Source: Cryobacterium fucosi (GTDB lineage: Bacteria > Actinomycetota > Actinomycetes > Actinomycetales > Microbacteriaceae). From it: a stretch of DNA of 64,000 bases. Positions 8,400 through 17,283 of the stretch are shown here, piece by piece. The translations under genes and the position numbers were made by a program. Below the pieces are notes generated by a model. The model was not told the DNA's origin, ran no database searches, and saw only the letters and a list, made by a program, of their open reading frames with translations. The number at the start of each line of letters is the position of its first letter. Position 1 is the stretch's first letter. The stretch covers positions 65,653 to 129,652 of the forward strand of contig NZ_SOHH01000056.1 in the NCBI RefSeq assembly GCF_004403515.1, read 5' to 3'.

Positions 8400-10280
8400 A
8401 TGGGGCCATTCGAGAAAGCCGAAATCCTGGCCCTCCTGACGGACGTGCGGCTGTTGCGTCTGGACATTGTCGAGGCTGCGGCAGAGCAGGCGGCGATGAT
8501 CGATGCCGTCCGGCCGCGGCACCGGTACAGCGCGACCAACCTGGTTCATTATCTGGAGCTGCGCACGCACGACGTGCGGGACCTGCAGGCCCGCCTGTCG
8601 CGGTTCGGCCTGTCCTCGCTGGGGAGGACAGAATCCCACGTGCTCGCCAGTATCGACACGCTCCTGCACACCCTGACCCTGCTGGCCGGGTACAACCTCA
8701 CGGCAACATCGGCAACATCGTTGCCTTCGCCCCCATCGGACATCCCCGACGGCGCGGAGCTCCTCCGGCGCAACGCAGAACGCCTCCTCGGGCCACAACC
8801 CGAAGGCCGCAGCACCCGCATCATGGTGACGCTTCCCAGTGAAACCGCGACCGATTCGACCCTCGTCCGGGACCTGCTCGTCCGCGGCATGAGTGTCGCA
8901 CGGATCAACTGCGCCCACGACGACCCCGAAATCTGGCGCGGAATGATCGCCAACATCCGGGCCGCAGAATCAGCCACCGGAAAACGCTGCCTGATCTCGA
9001 TGGACCTCGCCGGCCCCAAACTGCGAACCGGCCCCATCCAGCCTGGTCCGCAGGTCCTGCGCGTCAAACCCGTTCGAAACGACATCGGGGTGGTGCTGGC
9101 ACCCGGATTCGCTTGGCTGGGCATGCCCGAAAATCCGAGTGGCACCCCCACCACGGCACCCCCAACCATCCCCTTGACCGAGAACGGATGGGCCGGCCAG
9201 CGCCAAGCCGGCGAGAAGATCCGGCTCACGGACGCTCGCGGCGCCCGGCGCATCCTTACCGTCATTGAGGTATCCGGGAACATGTGTCTGGTCTCGACCC
9301 GCCAGACCGTCTACTTCGTTCCAGGAACGGTCCTTTCCGTCGACCCCGGACCCACACCGGGGACCGACGCCCGGGTTGGCACGCTTCCGGCTGTCGAACG
9401 GGCGCTGCTGGTGCGACGCGGGGACCGGCTCGTCCTCACCGACGATCTAACGCCTGCCGAGGGCTCCTCCGTTGGGGTGCACCGAATCGGCTGCACCCTT
9501 GCCGAGGCACTCACCGATGCCCGGCCCAGCGAACGGGTGCTTTTGGATGACGGCAAAATCGGCGGTGTCATCACCGACGTCACGGCCGAAGGCGTCACCA
9601 TCGACATCCGATACGCCGGGGCCAACGGCGCAAAACTCCGAGCGGAGAAAGGGATCAACTTCCCTGACACCGCGCTGTCCATCTCCGCCGTCACGGCCGA
9701 GGACATCCTCGACCTCGAGTTCATCAGGCCCCACGCGGACATCGTGAACATGTCCTTCGTCCGGAGTGCATCCGACGTGCAGGAGCTAATCCAGCACCTC
9801 GACCCGATCGACCACCACACCCTCGACATCGTGCTCAAAATCGAAACTGTCACCGGGTTCGAATCCCTGCCCGAGATCCTCCTCACCGCAATGAGATGGG
9901 ATGCCGTGGGAGTCATGATCGCCCGCGGCGACCTCGGCGTCGAAACCGGCTTCGAACGCCTGGCCGAAGTCCAGGAGGAAATCCTCTGGCTCTGCGAGGC
10001 CGGCCATGTGCCGGTGATCTGGGCAACGCAAGTCCTCGACTCACTCGCCCGCGCTGGCCTGCCGTCCCGGGCAGAGGTCACCGATGCGGCCATGGCCGAA
10101 CGCGCCGAATGCGTCATGCTCAACAAAGGCCCCTTCATCCCAGAGGCAGTCACCATGCTTGCCGACATCCTCACCCGCATGCAGGGACACACGAACAAGA
10201 AGCGGAGCCTTCTCCGTCGGCTCCGAGCCTGGGACCGCGACAACAACGCAACGGGGCAGCCCGCCGAACCGCGTAGTTGA
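8400..10280 (+). CDS. Pyruvate-kinase-family protein with unusual N-terminal extension
   Basis: This protein of about 626 residues starts at the ATG at 8400 after GAGGAATCAGGT; an in-frame opening at 8196 lacks support. After an N-terminal region of about 140 residues (helical, possibly coiled-coil), pyruvate kinase motifs appear: TLPSETATDSTLVRDLLVRG, DLAGPKLRTG, NMSFVRSASDVQELI, VLKIETVTGFESLPEI with the catalytic Lys and metal-binding Glu, ARGDLGVE with the metal-binding Asp, and PVIWATQVLDSLARAGLPSR. An extra segment of about 80 residues follows DLAGPKLRTG. The C-terminal allosteric domain of classical enzymes is missing. It is either an unregulated pyruvate kinase or a relative with a different phosphoryl substrate. 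Confidence 0.85.
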   Translation: MGPFEKAEILALLTDVRLLRLDIVEAAAEQAAMIDAVRPRHRYSATNLVHYLELRTHDVRDLQARLSRFGLSSLGRTESHVLASIDTLLHTLTLLAGYNLTATSATSLPSPPSDIPDGAELLRRNAERLLGPQPEGRSTRIMVTLPSETATDSTLVRDLLVRGMSVARINCAHDDPEIWRGMIANIRAAESATGKRCLISMDLAGPKLRTGPIQPGPQVLRVKPVRNDIGVVLAPGFAWLGMPENPSGTPTTAPPTIPLTENGWAGQRQAGEKIRLTDARGARRILTVIEVSGNMCLVSTRQTVYFVPGTVLSVDPGPTPGTDARVGTLPAVERALLVRRGDRLVLTDDLTPAEGSSVGVHRIGCTLAEALTDARPSERVLLDDGKIGGVITDVTAEGVTIDIRYAGANGAKLRAEKGINFPDTALSISAVTAEDILDLEFIRPHADIVNMSFVRSASDVQELIQHLDPIDHHTLDIVLKIETVTGFESLPEILLTAMRWDAVGVMIARGDLGVETGFERLAEVQEEILWLCEAGHVPVIWATQVLDSLARAGLPSRAEVTDAAMAERAECVMLNKGPFIPEAVTMLADILTRMQGHTNKKRSLLRRLRAWDRDNNATGQPAEPRS

Positions 10281-10379
10281 CTTTCAACCACCGGATTGAT
10301 GACGCACGTCCTCGAAGGCCTCATCACCGCCTCACCGCAGTCGACGGTGCGGTAAGACGGTGTCGCACCAACGGTCAAC

Positions 10380-12164
10380 TCAGACCATCAGGCCGGTACC
10401 GGGTCCTCCGGAGTCACTCGGCGCAGTTGCGTCAGAGGTGCAGGTCGGTGGCAGATCGTGCGGGGTCACAGGGCGCGAAATGAGATAGCCCTGCACCGCG
10501 TCACAACCCAGATCGCGCAACAGCTGAAGTTGGCATGGGCGTTCGACGCCTTCGGCCGTGACCGTGAGTCCGAGGGCGTGCGCGGTGTCGATGACCCCGC
10601 CCACGAGCAGGGCATCGGCGGGCGAGGAATCGATGTTGTCGATGAAGGTTTTGTCGATCTTGACCGTCGTCAGCGGCAGGCTGCGGAGCAGGGCGAGGGA
10701 AGAGAAGCCGGTGCCGTAGTCGTCCAGGGCGATGCTGATCCCCGCATCCCGGAGCTGTTGAAGTTGTCCGATCGCCCGGGGCAGGTCGGTGATCGCGGCG
10801 CCCTCGGTGATCTCGACTTGGATCAGCTCAGGTGCGACGCCATGCCGGACAAGGGCCTCCAGAAGTTCGGGAACGATGGTGCGGGCGGCAAGTTGGAGGG
10901 GAGACACGTTGACCGCGACACGGCGCGGGGTTCCCGCAACCACCCAGAGTCTGGCCTGGGCGCAGACCTCGTTGATGATTCTCTGTCCGATCCGGTGGAT
11001 GTCACCGGACAGCTCCATGATCGGAATGAACTCCGCAGGCGACACCGAACCCAGCACTGGGTCGGTCCAGCGCAGCAGCGCCTCCACGGCTGAGCAGTCG
11101 CCGCTGGCCAGGTCCAACTGCGGCTGATAGTGCAGGCTGAATGCGTGAGTCTCGAACGCCTCCGGCAGTCGTCGCCGGATGAGCGCATTCCGCACGATCG
11201 GCGCGGCCTCGCCGTGCCCATCGAGACGGGCGACCTGGCGTTTGCCGGCCTGCTTGGCCTTGAGCATTGCCCCGTCCGCGTGGCGCAGCAGCGCATCAAG
11301 CCGGCTCAGCTCCTGTTCCGCCGCGACATCACCTGCCATCGCAATCCCGACAGACGCAGACACGTGCAGCAGATGCCCGTCGCAGACGAACGGAACCGTC
11401 GCGCCGAGCACGACCCGGTCGGCGATGGCGCGAAGCTGCCCTTCATCCACGTCGACCAGCAACACCGCGAACTCGTCGCCGCCCAGACGGGCGAGGACAT
11501 CCGTCGGGCGGACGATGTGGCGCAGCCGTTCGGCAAAGCCGACCAGAATCTCGTCCCCGGTCTGGTGACCGAACGTGTCGTTGATGGCTTTGAACCCGTC
11601 GAGGTCGATGTAGAGCACCGCGAGGCGGGTCATGTCGCCGGCATCCTCGATTGATGCGACACCACGCTCCTCCAATTGCCGACGGTTGGGCAGCCCGGTC
11701 AGCGAATCGTGCAGCGCTGCGTAACGGAAATCCGCCGACAACCGTTCGAAGATCTGGGACACCGACACGACCCGTGGACCATCGTCGGTCAGCACGAGTA
11801 CGTCACGATAGCGGTTGTCCTCGGGCAACTCCAGGACGCGCTGCGCCGCGGTGGCCAAGGTCATCGCACCGGGCAGGAAGAAGGAGTTCTCCGACACCAT
11901 CTGCCTGGCCATGGACCGGGCATGCAGGACGCGCCCGTAGCCCAGCCGCCCGGTCAAAGTGAACTCCACCTGTTCCCGGGACAACAGGAAGTACCCGCCG
12001 CCGTCCTGCACGACGAGTGAACGAAGCTGACGGTCCGCACGAAACACCCGGTCAATCTCGGTCACCGGCGTTGCTGCGGAGATTATCTGGACGCTCGTTG
12101 CCAGGTCCGCCAGACACACGACCCGATTGTCGCGGCCGGGATCAGTGCCAAGAATGGTGCTCAT
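10380..12164 (-). CDS. CBS-GGDEF-EAL cyclic-di-GMP enzyme
   Basis: This is a 594-residue protein. Residues 1-145 look like a CBS-type sensor pair. A GGDEF domain follows from about 150, with the intact catalytic motif LGGDEF at 227-232 and an RPTD inhibitory site (219-222) exactly five residues before it, as in product-inhibited diguanylate cyclases. An EAL domain follows, with EALLRW at 361-366, NVSPLQL, EITEGAAI and DDYGTGFSSL, so the metal-binding residues of a c-di-GMP phosphodiesterase appear present. There is no membrane segment, so it should be cytosolic. It is transcribed toward the pyruvate-kinase-like gene; net activity cannot be predicted. Confidence 0.92.
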   Translation of the reverse strand: MSTILGTDPGRDNRVVCLADLATSVQIISAATPVTEIDRVFRADRQLRSLVVQDGGGYFLLSREQVEFTLTGRLGYGRVLHARSMARQMVSENSFFLPGAMTLATAAQRVLELPEDNRYRDVLVLTDDGPRVVSVSQIFERLSADFRYAALHDSLTGLPNRRQLEERGVASIEDAGDMTRLAVLYIDLDGFKAINDTFGHQTGDEILVGFAERLRHIVRPTDVLARLGGDEFAVLLVDVDEGQLRAIADRVVLGATVPFVCDGHLLHVSASVGIAMAGDVAAEQELSRLDALLRHADGAMLKAKQAGKRQVARLDGHGEAAPIVRNALIRRRLPEAFETHAFSLHYQPQLDLASGDCSAVEALLRWTDPVLGSVSPAEFIPIMELSGDIHRIGQRIINEVCAQARLWVVAGTPRRVAVNVSPLQLAARTIVPELLEALVRHGVAPELIQVEITEGAAITDLPRAIGQLQQLRDAGISIALDDYGTGFSSLALLRSLPLTTVKIDKTFIDNIDSSPADALLVGGVIDTAHALGLTVTAEGVERPCQLQLLRDLGCDAVQGYLISRPVTPHDLPPTCTSDATAPSDSGGPGTGLMV

Positions 12165-12255
12165 GCCTCATCGATACCCGAGTCAGGCCTGTGGCCCAAC
12201 TCCCCCCGCCGGAGTTTGCCGACTGTTCAGCCGCCCGACCACCGGCCACCCCTGT

Positions 12256-12418
12256 GTCACGTCCCGCAGTGATGGAATACATCGACTCCTGGTACAACCG
12301 GCGCCGACCCCACTCCGACGACGGAGGGTTGCAACCTGCCGGGGCCCTCGCCGTTCAGCAGCATGCCTATCGGAATTCCCGGTTCGCGAAAGAGCCCGTC
12401 AAACCGAATGTGCAATAA
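12256..12418 (+). pseudogene. IS3-type transposase C-terminal fragment
   Basis: The frame reads SRPAVMEYIDSWYNRRRPHS then LQPAGALAVQQ, the final catalytic-Glu-side segment of IS3-family transposases (rve_3). Nothing upstream in any frame continues it, so only about 50 residues of a former insertion sequence remain. It ends at the TAA at 12416-12418, just before the ArsR gene. Confidence 0.7.
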
Positions 12419-12425
12419 TCTGCGT

Positions 12426-12791
12426 ATGGATGCAGATACTCAAGGTTGTGGCCGGGAGCCGGACAGCCAATTCGTCGAGCTGGCCGTTGAGGTCTTCGGC
12501 ATGCTGGCCGATGCCACCAGGGTGCGGATCATTCTTGCCTTGCGCGGCGGTGAGCTGTCCGTGAATCAACTGGCAGAAGCCGTCGACAAGTCGCCGGCGG
12601 CCGTCTCTCAACATTTGGCCAAGCTGCGTCTGGCGCGCATGGTAACCACGCGCCATGAAGGAACCCGCGTGTACTACCGCTTGGAAAACGAGCACGCGAG
12701 TCAACTCGTGTCGGATGCGATATTCCAGGCGGAGCACTCCCTCGGGGGCACGCCACGCCATCACCACACCCGCAAAGAGGCCAGCGCATGA
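12426..12791 (+). CDS. ArsR/SmtB-family metal-responsive repressor
   Basis: This 121-residue winged-helix protein contains MLADATRVRIILALRGG, LSVNQLAEAVDKSPAAVSQH, LAKLRLARMVTTRHEGTRVY and a C-terminal helix SDAIFQAEHSLGG followed by a PRHHHTRKEA tail. The Asp/His pattern and His-rich tail resemble nickel/cobalt or zinc sensors of the NmtR/KmtR type. The ATG at 12426 was chosen because it follows the transposase remnant and gives a standard length; the ribosome-binding site is weak. It overlaps a His-rich truncated gene (ATGA), so it probably once controlled a metal exporter. Confidence 0.85.
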   Translation: MDADTQGCGREPDSQFVELAVEVFGMLADATRVRIILALRGGELSVNQLAEAVDKSPAAVSQHLAKLRLARMVTTRHEGTRVYYRLENEHASQLVSDAIFQAEHSLGGTPRHHHTRKEASA

Positions 12792-12868
12792 GCGCACCAC
12801 ACGAGCACTCCCCCGCAGAAAGTCTTCCCGGCGACGCCCACCCGCGTCACCGAGAGCATCGTGAATAG
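12788..12868 (+). pseudogene. His-rich 26-residue stub, likely N-terminus of a lost metal exporter
   Basis: The ATG overlaps the ArsR stop (ATGA) and reads MSAPHEHSPAESLPGD followed by AHPRHREHRE and a stop. Metal exporters of the cation diffusion facilitator family often begin with such a His-rich leader and sit directly after an ArsR gene. No membrane segment follows in any frame before the convergent dehalogenase gene. It may still be a metal-binding peptide. Confidence 0.5.
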
Positions 12869-12912
12869 CGTTTCCTTAATCTCCGAACCGCTCAGCCGTC
12901 TCGTACTCGGTG

Positions 12913-13593
12913 TCAGACGTCGCTACTCAGAATGGACGCGAGTTCCTCCAGGGTGGAGACGGTGATGTCCGGGGCGGTGAAATATCCCGGGTAGGTGGCG
13001 TCCGCGCGGTTGATCCACGCTGTGCGCAGTCCGGCGCGAGCGGCACCGTGGATATCCCAAGGATGCACGGCGGTCAGCAGCATCCGACCCGGTGCCACAC
13101 CGCACGCGTCCGCGGCGTATTCGTACGCTGCTCGTAGCGGTTTCCAGCCGGCCGCATCCTCGACGGAGAGGAGCATGTCAAATTCCTCCCGAATGCCAGC
13201 GGCGAGAAACAGTGCCTCCGCCACATGGCTGGATCCATTGCTGAGCGTCACCAGCCGGAACCCGGAAGCTGAGAGAGTGCGGACCGCGCCGGCGACATCC
13301 GGGTGAAGGGCGAGGCCGGCGAATCCGTGCATGATGTGATCGACGGCATCTTCCACGCTGCGGTTCAAGGGGAGCCCAGCGAGGTTTTCGTGAAGTGATT
13401 CAGTGGCGATCATCGCGAATTTCTCGCTGGTTCCGGTCGCGGTGAGGGCGAAGCCGTCCCGAAGCAACCCCGCGAACCAGGCTCTGGCCAGTAGCCCAGG
13501 CGCCCCGACATCAACGAACCGATCGGCCATGGGAGACATGTCGGAGAGGGTTTCATTGACGTCGAAGACGATCACTGCCAAATTTTCAGACAC
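12913..13593 (-). CDS. Type II haloacid dehalogenase (HAD superfamily)
   Basis: This 226-residue protein has motif I FDVNETLSD with the nucleophilic Asp, motif II VTLSNGS, a Lys in KPLRAAYEYAA, and a motif-IV-type VHPWDIHGAARAGLRTAW. This is the pattern of L-2-haloacid dehalogenases, which hydrolyse 2-haloacids such as 2-chloropropionate. In actinobacteria such genes are often annotated this way without proof of substrate. It is transcribed toward the ArsR region and follows the next gene after a 33-bp gap, possibly in one transcript. Confidence 0.88.
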   Translation of the reverse strand: MSENLAVIVFDVNETLSDMSPMADRFVDVGAPGLLARAWFAGLLRDGFALTATGTSEKFAMIATESLHENLAGLPLNRSVEDAVDHIMHGFAGLALHPDVAGAVRTLSASGFRLVTLSNGSSHVAEALFLAAGIREEFDMLLSVEDAAGWKPLRAAYEYAADACGVAPGRMLLTAVHPWDIHGAARAGLRTAWINRADATYPGYFTAPDITVSTLEELASILSSDV

Positions 13594-13626
13594 GACAAGT
13601 TCCTTCGCCTGGGGATTCGTCGGAGT

Positions 13627-14343
13627 TCAGTTCCCCGAGAGGCCATCTGAGGATGCTTCTGCCGCAACCCGGGCTGCGAACTCGTCCATGCCCCTGGCGA
13701 TGTTTTCTTGCCGCCACTCGTCATCTTCGGGGTCGTCCGGGGCGTCATACGGCCACGACATGTACACGTTGGGGTCGATGATGAGGTACGCGGACAGAGA
13801 GCCGCTCGGGATCGCTTCATAGTCGCGCACCTGCTCGTCCGACTGGTCCATGCCCATCCACGCGATGCCCGTGTTCTCTGGCAGGACAACCCAGCCCTGA
13901 CCGCGGAACACCTCGGCGAGTTCCGGGGGGATGCTGGCGTGCACCTGAGCGAAACCGCGGGTGGTGAGGGCCGGCGCGAGAGTATTGAGAAGCGCCCGGC
14001 ACACCTCCGCGGACCCGCCGGTGATCAGCAGTTCGAAGACGGCGGTGCCGTGGTCGCTGACTATGGCATCGTCAATGTCTTCGTCGGTGGAGTCTTCGTC
14101 GAGCTGATTCTCGTCAACGTAGCTGTCGGGTTCGGTGACGACAGCGCCGACAAGCCGGCCGTCATCGGTTTCGGCGACCAGGGCGAGAGCCATGGACTCA
14201 ATCTGGAGTTCGATGGTGTCATCGAAATAGATCTCAGGCGTGTCATCGATTTCGGCCTGCGGATGTTCAGTGAACAACGTGACAAACGCTGTCCGATGCC
14301 CTTTGCCAAGACGTCGGACTCGGAAGCTCGGTTGCTCGCTCAT
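13627..14343 (-). CDS. Acidic protein of unknown function, possibly GNAT-fold
   Basis: This is a 238-residue, strongly acidic protein. The start at 14343 (MSEQPSFRVRRLGKGHR) has GAGAGG upstream; a frame opening at 14397 is ignored. It has an Asp/Glu-rich insert at about 105-125 (ENQLDEDSTDEDIDDAIV) and a segment ALAPALTTRGFAQVHASIPP that could belong to an acetyltransferase-like fold, with TDDGRLVGAVVTEPD resembling the GNAT beta strands. I see no convincing acetyl-CoA motif. The function is unknown. Confidence 0.75.
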   Translation of the reverse strand: MSEQPSFRVRRLGKGHRTAFVTLFTEHPQAEIDDTPEIYFDDTIELQIESMALALVAETDDGRLVGAVVTEPDSYVDENQLDEDSTDEDIDDAIVSDHGTAVFELLITGGSAEVCRALLNTLAPALTTRGFAQVHASIPPELAEVFRGQGWVVLPENTGIAWMGMDQSDEQVRDYEAIPSGSLSAYLIIDPNVYMSWPYDAPDDPEDDEWRQENIARGMDEFAARVAAEASSDGLSGN

Positions 14344-14574
14344 GTTTGAGCCTCTCGACGATGTTCTGCGGGATGTAACGCTCCGGTGCCGGAGCACTCG
14401 AAGCTATCATCCCCGCATGACACTGGCCCGCCGCTCCACATCACCGCGCTCGTCAAAACGCTCATCGTCGGCGCAGCCGCCGCCCTCTCCGCTATGAAGA
14501 GGGCGCGGCCAATTCAACGCCCTCCATCTTGGCGTCGTGTCGCGCCCCGCTCGATAGTCGGGCGTCCGTTCGCG

Positions 14575-14913
14575 CTAGGTTCGCTGGGCGAGGCGTTCAA
14601 GTTGCTCTGTGTGCAGGTCGCTCACCCATTCCCAGCCGGGCTTGACCGACGGACCAATCCGCGGGTCGCTGGGATCCTGGCCGTCACGCAAGGCGTGCAG
14701 GTATGCCCGATCTTGGTCGATCCGTGCCTGCGCCTGGTCGGCGGTGCCGTTCAGGTCGAGCATCGGAATCAGAACATCAGAAAGCATGTCGCCGGCGACG
14801 AGGACGTTGCGTTCCTCGATTACCAGCGCCGCATGCCCCGGGGCATGCGCCTGATGCTCGATGAGTCGGATCCCCGGGCCGTCCCACGGAATCTGCCCCG
14901 TCTCGGCGATAGT
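14575..14913 (-). pseudogene. Truncated metallo-beta-lactamase-fold hydrolase (C-terminal part)
   Basis: In one minus-strand frame the sequence reads IPWDGPGIRLIEHQAHAPGH, AALVIEERNVLVAGDMLSDV and LIPMLDLNGTADQAQARIDQ down to a TAG at 14575. APGHAALV and VAGDMLS are the fourth and fifth metal-site segments of this fold. Upstream of about 14913 the frame hits three stops in AT-rich DNA that belongs to the hipBA promoter region, and the HxHxDH part is gone. The gene was cut when the toxin-antitoxin segment arrived or by a deletion. Confidence 0.7.
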
Positions 14914-14974
14914 TGTATTATTCTATTACTAAACACTTCCTAGCCGTAATATAACCAGAATTCGGAGGTTAGAC

Positions 14975-15304
14975 ATGGCTCGTTCCGCGCATTCTCATTC
15001 TCCCTGGACTGTGGAAGCCATCCGCGTACTCGGACGCCAAATCACCGCGGGGCGCCGGATGCTGAATTGGACGCAGAGCGATCTTGCGGAACGAGCAGGC
15101 GTCTCGGTCAGCACTCTGCTCGCGATTGAGAAGGGATCGACCGGCGCGGCCATCGGCACGGTTTTCGAGATCGCGGCGTTGGTAGGGATTCCGCTCGTGG
15201 GAGCGATGGATCCCGTCGGACGAGAGATCATAGAAAACCGCCTAGCGCTTCTTCCGACGCGCGTCGGCAACTCCCGTGAGGACGACGACGATGGCAACTT
15301 CTGA
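14975..15304 (+). CDS. hipB: HipB-type antitoxin (Xre family)
   Basis: This 109-residue protein has a Cro/C1 helix-turn-helix, LNWTQSDLAERAGVSVSTLL, followed by AIEKGSTGAAIGTVFEIAAL. GGAGGT lies six bases before the ATG. It overlaps hipA by 14 bases, the usual hipBA layout. HipB binds and neutralises HipA and represses the operon. The AT-rich stretch 14905-14960 upstream differs in composition from its surroundings and probably holds the promoter and operators. Confidence 0.88.
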   Translation: MARSAHSHSPWTVEAIRVLGRQITAGRRMLNWTQSDLAERAGVSVSTLLAIEKGSTGAAIGTVFEIAALVGIPLVGAMDPVGREIIENRLALLPTRVGNSREDDDDGNF

Positions 15305-16532
15305 CTTCGCCTTTGTGTGGGCGTGGCTTCCTAACGCCACCGAGCCGGTAGTCGCAGGTCGACTGCGGAAGGATGGGACGACTCACTCGTTTCGTTATGG
15401 CGACTCCTATCTTGCCCGGACCGATAAGGTAGCGCTCTACCTGCCGGAGCTACCATTGGTCCCCCTCACACAAAGACCCGATCCGACCTGTGAAGCACCG
15501 GGCTGCATATTGGACGCTGCACCGGACTATTGGGGTCGGCGTGTGATCCTCGCGAAGCACTTCGGCAGACTGGACGCTGACAGCGACACGGACGATCTCG
15601 ATCTGCTCAACTACCTGCTCGAATCGGGCTCCGACAGGATCGGTGCACTCGACTTCCAGGAGTCGGCAACAACCTACGTTCCGCGGCAATTTGAGCACCA
15701 AGCGACGTTGACCGACCTGCTAGCTGCAGCCGACCGAATCCAAGCAGGCGAGACGCTCTCCCCCGTGCTGGAAGCGGCCATGATGCGCGGCACCTCCATT
15801 GGCGGCGCCCGACCGAAAGCATTGATCGAAGATGGTCCACGGAAACTCATCGCCAAGTTTTCGAGCACGACCGACACCTATCCCGTGGTCAAAGCCGAAG
15901 GCATCGCCATGCACCTGGCGTTGAAAGCAGGTTTGGACGTCGCACCTGCCGCCGTGGTGAGGGTCGGCAATCGCGATGTACTGCTCGTCGAGCGATTCGA
16001 TCGCGGCGAGGGCGGGACGCGGAAAATGATGGTCTCAGCTCTGACGATGCTGGGGCTCGCACCCATGAACGGTCGCTACGCGACATATCCGGAGCTCGCC
16101 GACCTGATCCGCGCGCGCTTCACGAACCCGAACGCAACGCTGCGTGAACTATTCGGCCGGATCGTTTTCAACGTCATCGTGGGCAATATCGACGACCACG
16201 CCCGCAATCACGCTGCGTTTTGGGACGGTTCCATGCTCGCGCTCACGCCGGCATACGACATCTGTCCGCAGCCGCGATCGGTGGGCGAAGTCGAACAGGC
16301 GCTAGCCATCGGCCGGACGGGCGACCGACGGTCTCGGCTGCAGGTTTGTGAGAACTCTGCGGATGTCTACCATCTGACCGGCGTCGAGGCCCGGGACATC
16401 ATCGACCATCTCGTCTCTGTCGTAGAAGACGGATGGGAGCACGCAGCGGACCTCGTAGAGCTCGACGTGGCGGACCGGCTGCGCCTCAAAGGCGGTGCGA
16501 TCCTTAACCAGTCCATCTTCTACCGTGACTGA
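15291..16532 (+). CDS. hipA: HipA-type serine/threonine kinase toxin
   Basis: This is a 413-residue kinase. The ATG at 15291 (MATSDFAFVW) is preferred over 15276 as it follows a GAGGAC site and overlaps hipB. The N-subdomain is followed by TSIGGARPKALIED, which holds the autophosphorylated-loop Ser, the conserved Lys strand KLIAKFS, NVIVGNIDDHARNHAAF with the catalytic Asp, and PAYDICPQ with the metal-binding Asp. All key residues look intact. HipA kinases phosphorylate aminoacyl-tRNA synthetases such as GltX and cause growth arrest; the exact target here is unknown. Confidence 0.9.
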   Translation: MATSDFAFVWAWLPNATEPVVAGRLRKDGTTHSFRYGDSYLARTDKVALYLPELPLVPLTQRPDPTCEAPGCILDAAPDYWGRRVILAKHFGRLDADSDTDDLDLLNYLLESGSDRIGALDFQESATTYVPRQFEHQATLTDLLAAADRIQAGETLSPVLEAAMMRGTSIGGARPKALIEDGPRKLIAKFSSTTDTYPVVKAEGIAMHLALKAGLDVAPAAVVRVGNRDVLLVERFDRGEGGTRKMMVSALTMLGLAPMNGRYATYPELADLIRARFTNPNATLRELFGRIVFNVIVGNIDDHARNHAAFWDGSMLALTPAYDICPQPRSVGEVEQALAIGRTGDRRSRLQVCENSADVYHLTGVEARDIIDHLVSVVEDGWEHAADLVELDVADRLRLKGGAILNQSIFYRD

Positions 16533-16627
16533 ATGGCCCAACTCGACGATCTGCTGCTTTAGTGACTTTGTCCCGGTTTGCGCGTCCGAGCACGTTTCCG
16601 AGACAAAGCGGCATCGACAATGGCGCG

Positions 16628-17038
16628 TCAATTCCGCTGCTCATCGTTGCTTCGGAGCTTTTCGATGAGAATGATGTTGTGGCCCCACGGCAATGTTGCA
16701 ACGGGCTGTTGCAACATTTCGGGCCATACCTCCGCGAAACGCTTCATATAGCGCAGGTTGCGGGGCGAGAACCCGCGCAGAGTCGGATACTTTTCGCGCA
16801 GGTCCGCAGCGAGCCGGGTGACGACCTTCGCGCCCCAGCCGGCCAGCTTTTCACGCGCGACCAACTGATTCCCGATGTTCCAGTAGGCCTCGACAACTTC
16901 GCGGTTCGCACCAGAGATTGCGCGCCTCTGGCCACGCGACACCTCGTGCGTGACCGAGGCCAACAGGCTGGGATACCAGTCGGGCATCGTCGATCGTGCG
17001 GGGACCTTCGGGAACTCAGCAGGATCATCCTCGATCAT
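16628..17038 (-). pseudogene. Truncated DUF1016/YhcG-type gene
   Basis: The start MIEDDPAEFPKV with GAAAGG upstream leads into ISGANREVVEAYWNIGNQLV, LRGFSPRNLRYMKRFAEVWP and LPWGHNIILIEKL, the N-terminal domain of DUF1016 (YhcG) proteins. These normally run to about 350 residues with a C-terminal PD-(D/E)xK nuclease domain. Here the frame stops after 136 residues and the nuclease half is absent. It is convergent to hipA. The N-terminal domain might still be expressed. Confidence 0.7.
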
Positions 17039-17240
17039 GCAATCAGCCTTTCGTTTGTGTGATTCACGCTGGGTTCAATGTGCCAAGTGTCAGGGCACTG
17101 ACCAAACGGATGCTCGGATCCAGCTCGATACAACCATCGCCGATGTAGCTCAGGCGGAAACCGTCGATCAGGTAGTCGTGGATCTCGGAGTGATCAGTTC
17201 CGATCCCACCTCCACGCCCGGTCAGGCCTTGCCCGGTCCG
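17039..17240. other. Non-coding gap between gene remnants
   Basis: No gene is seen here. A minus-strand frame (GFRLSYIGDGCIELDPSIRL) is open but lacks a start signal and any family I know. Confidence 0.3.
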
Positions 17241-17270
17241 GCCTGGCCTGGCCTGGCCTGGCCTGGCCTG
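17241..17270 (+). repeat. Tandem GCCTG pentanucleotide, six copies
   Basis: There are six perfect copies of GCCTG directly before the WD40-like remnant. Because the unit is five bases, copy-number change shifts the frame, the hallmark of slippage-prone sequence. It sits at the truncated edge of the remnant. Confidence 0.9.
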
Positions 17271-17283
17271 GCAATACAGTGCG

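Noticed and set aside
9311-10378. Long antisense frame over the pyruvate-kinase-like gene
   Set aside because: It is a high-GC shadow frame with Arg/Ser-rich composition and no motifs, opposite a gene with clear pyruvate kinase motifs.
10281-10379. Possible terminator between the convergent pyruvate-kinase-like and GGDEF-EAL genes
   Set aside because: Only weak 4-5 bp complementarities are present, not enough to call.
17241-17270. GCCTG repeats as part of a CRISPR-like array
   Set aside because: It is a simple six-copy pentanucleotide with no spacers. I found no CRISPR repeat-spacer pattern or cas gene anywhere in the window.
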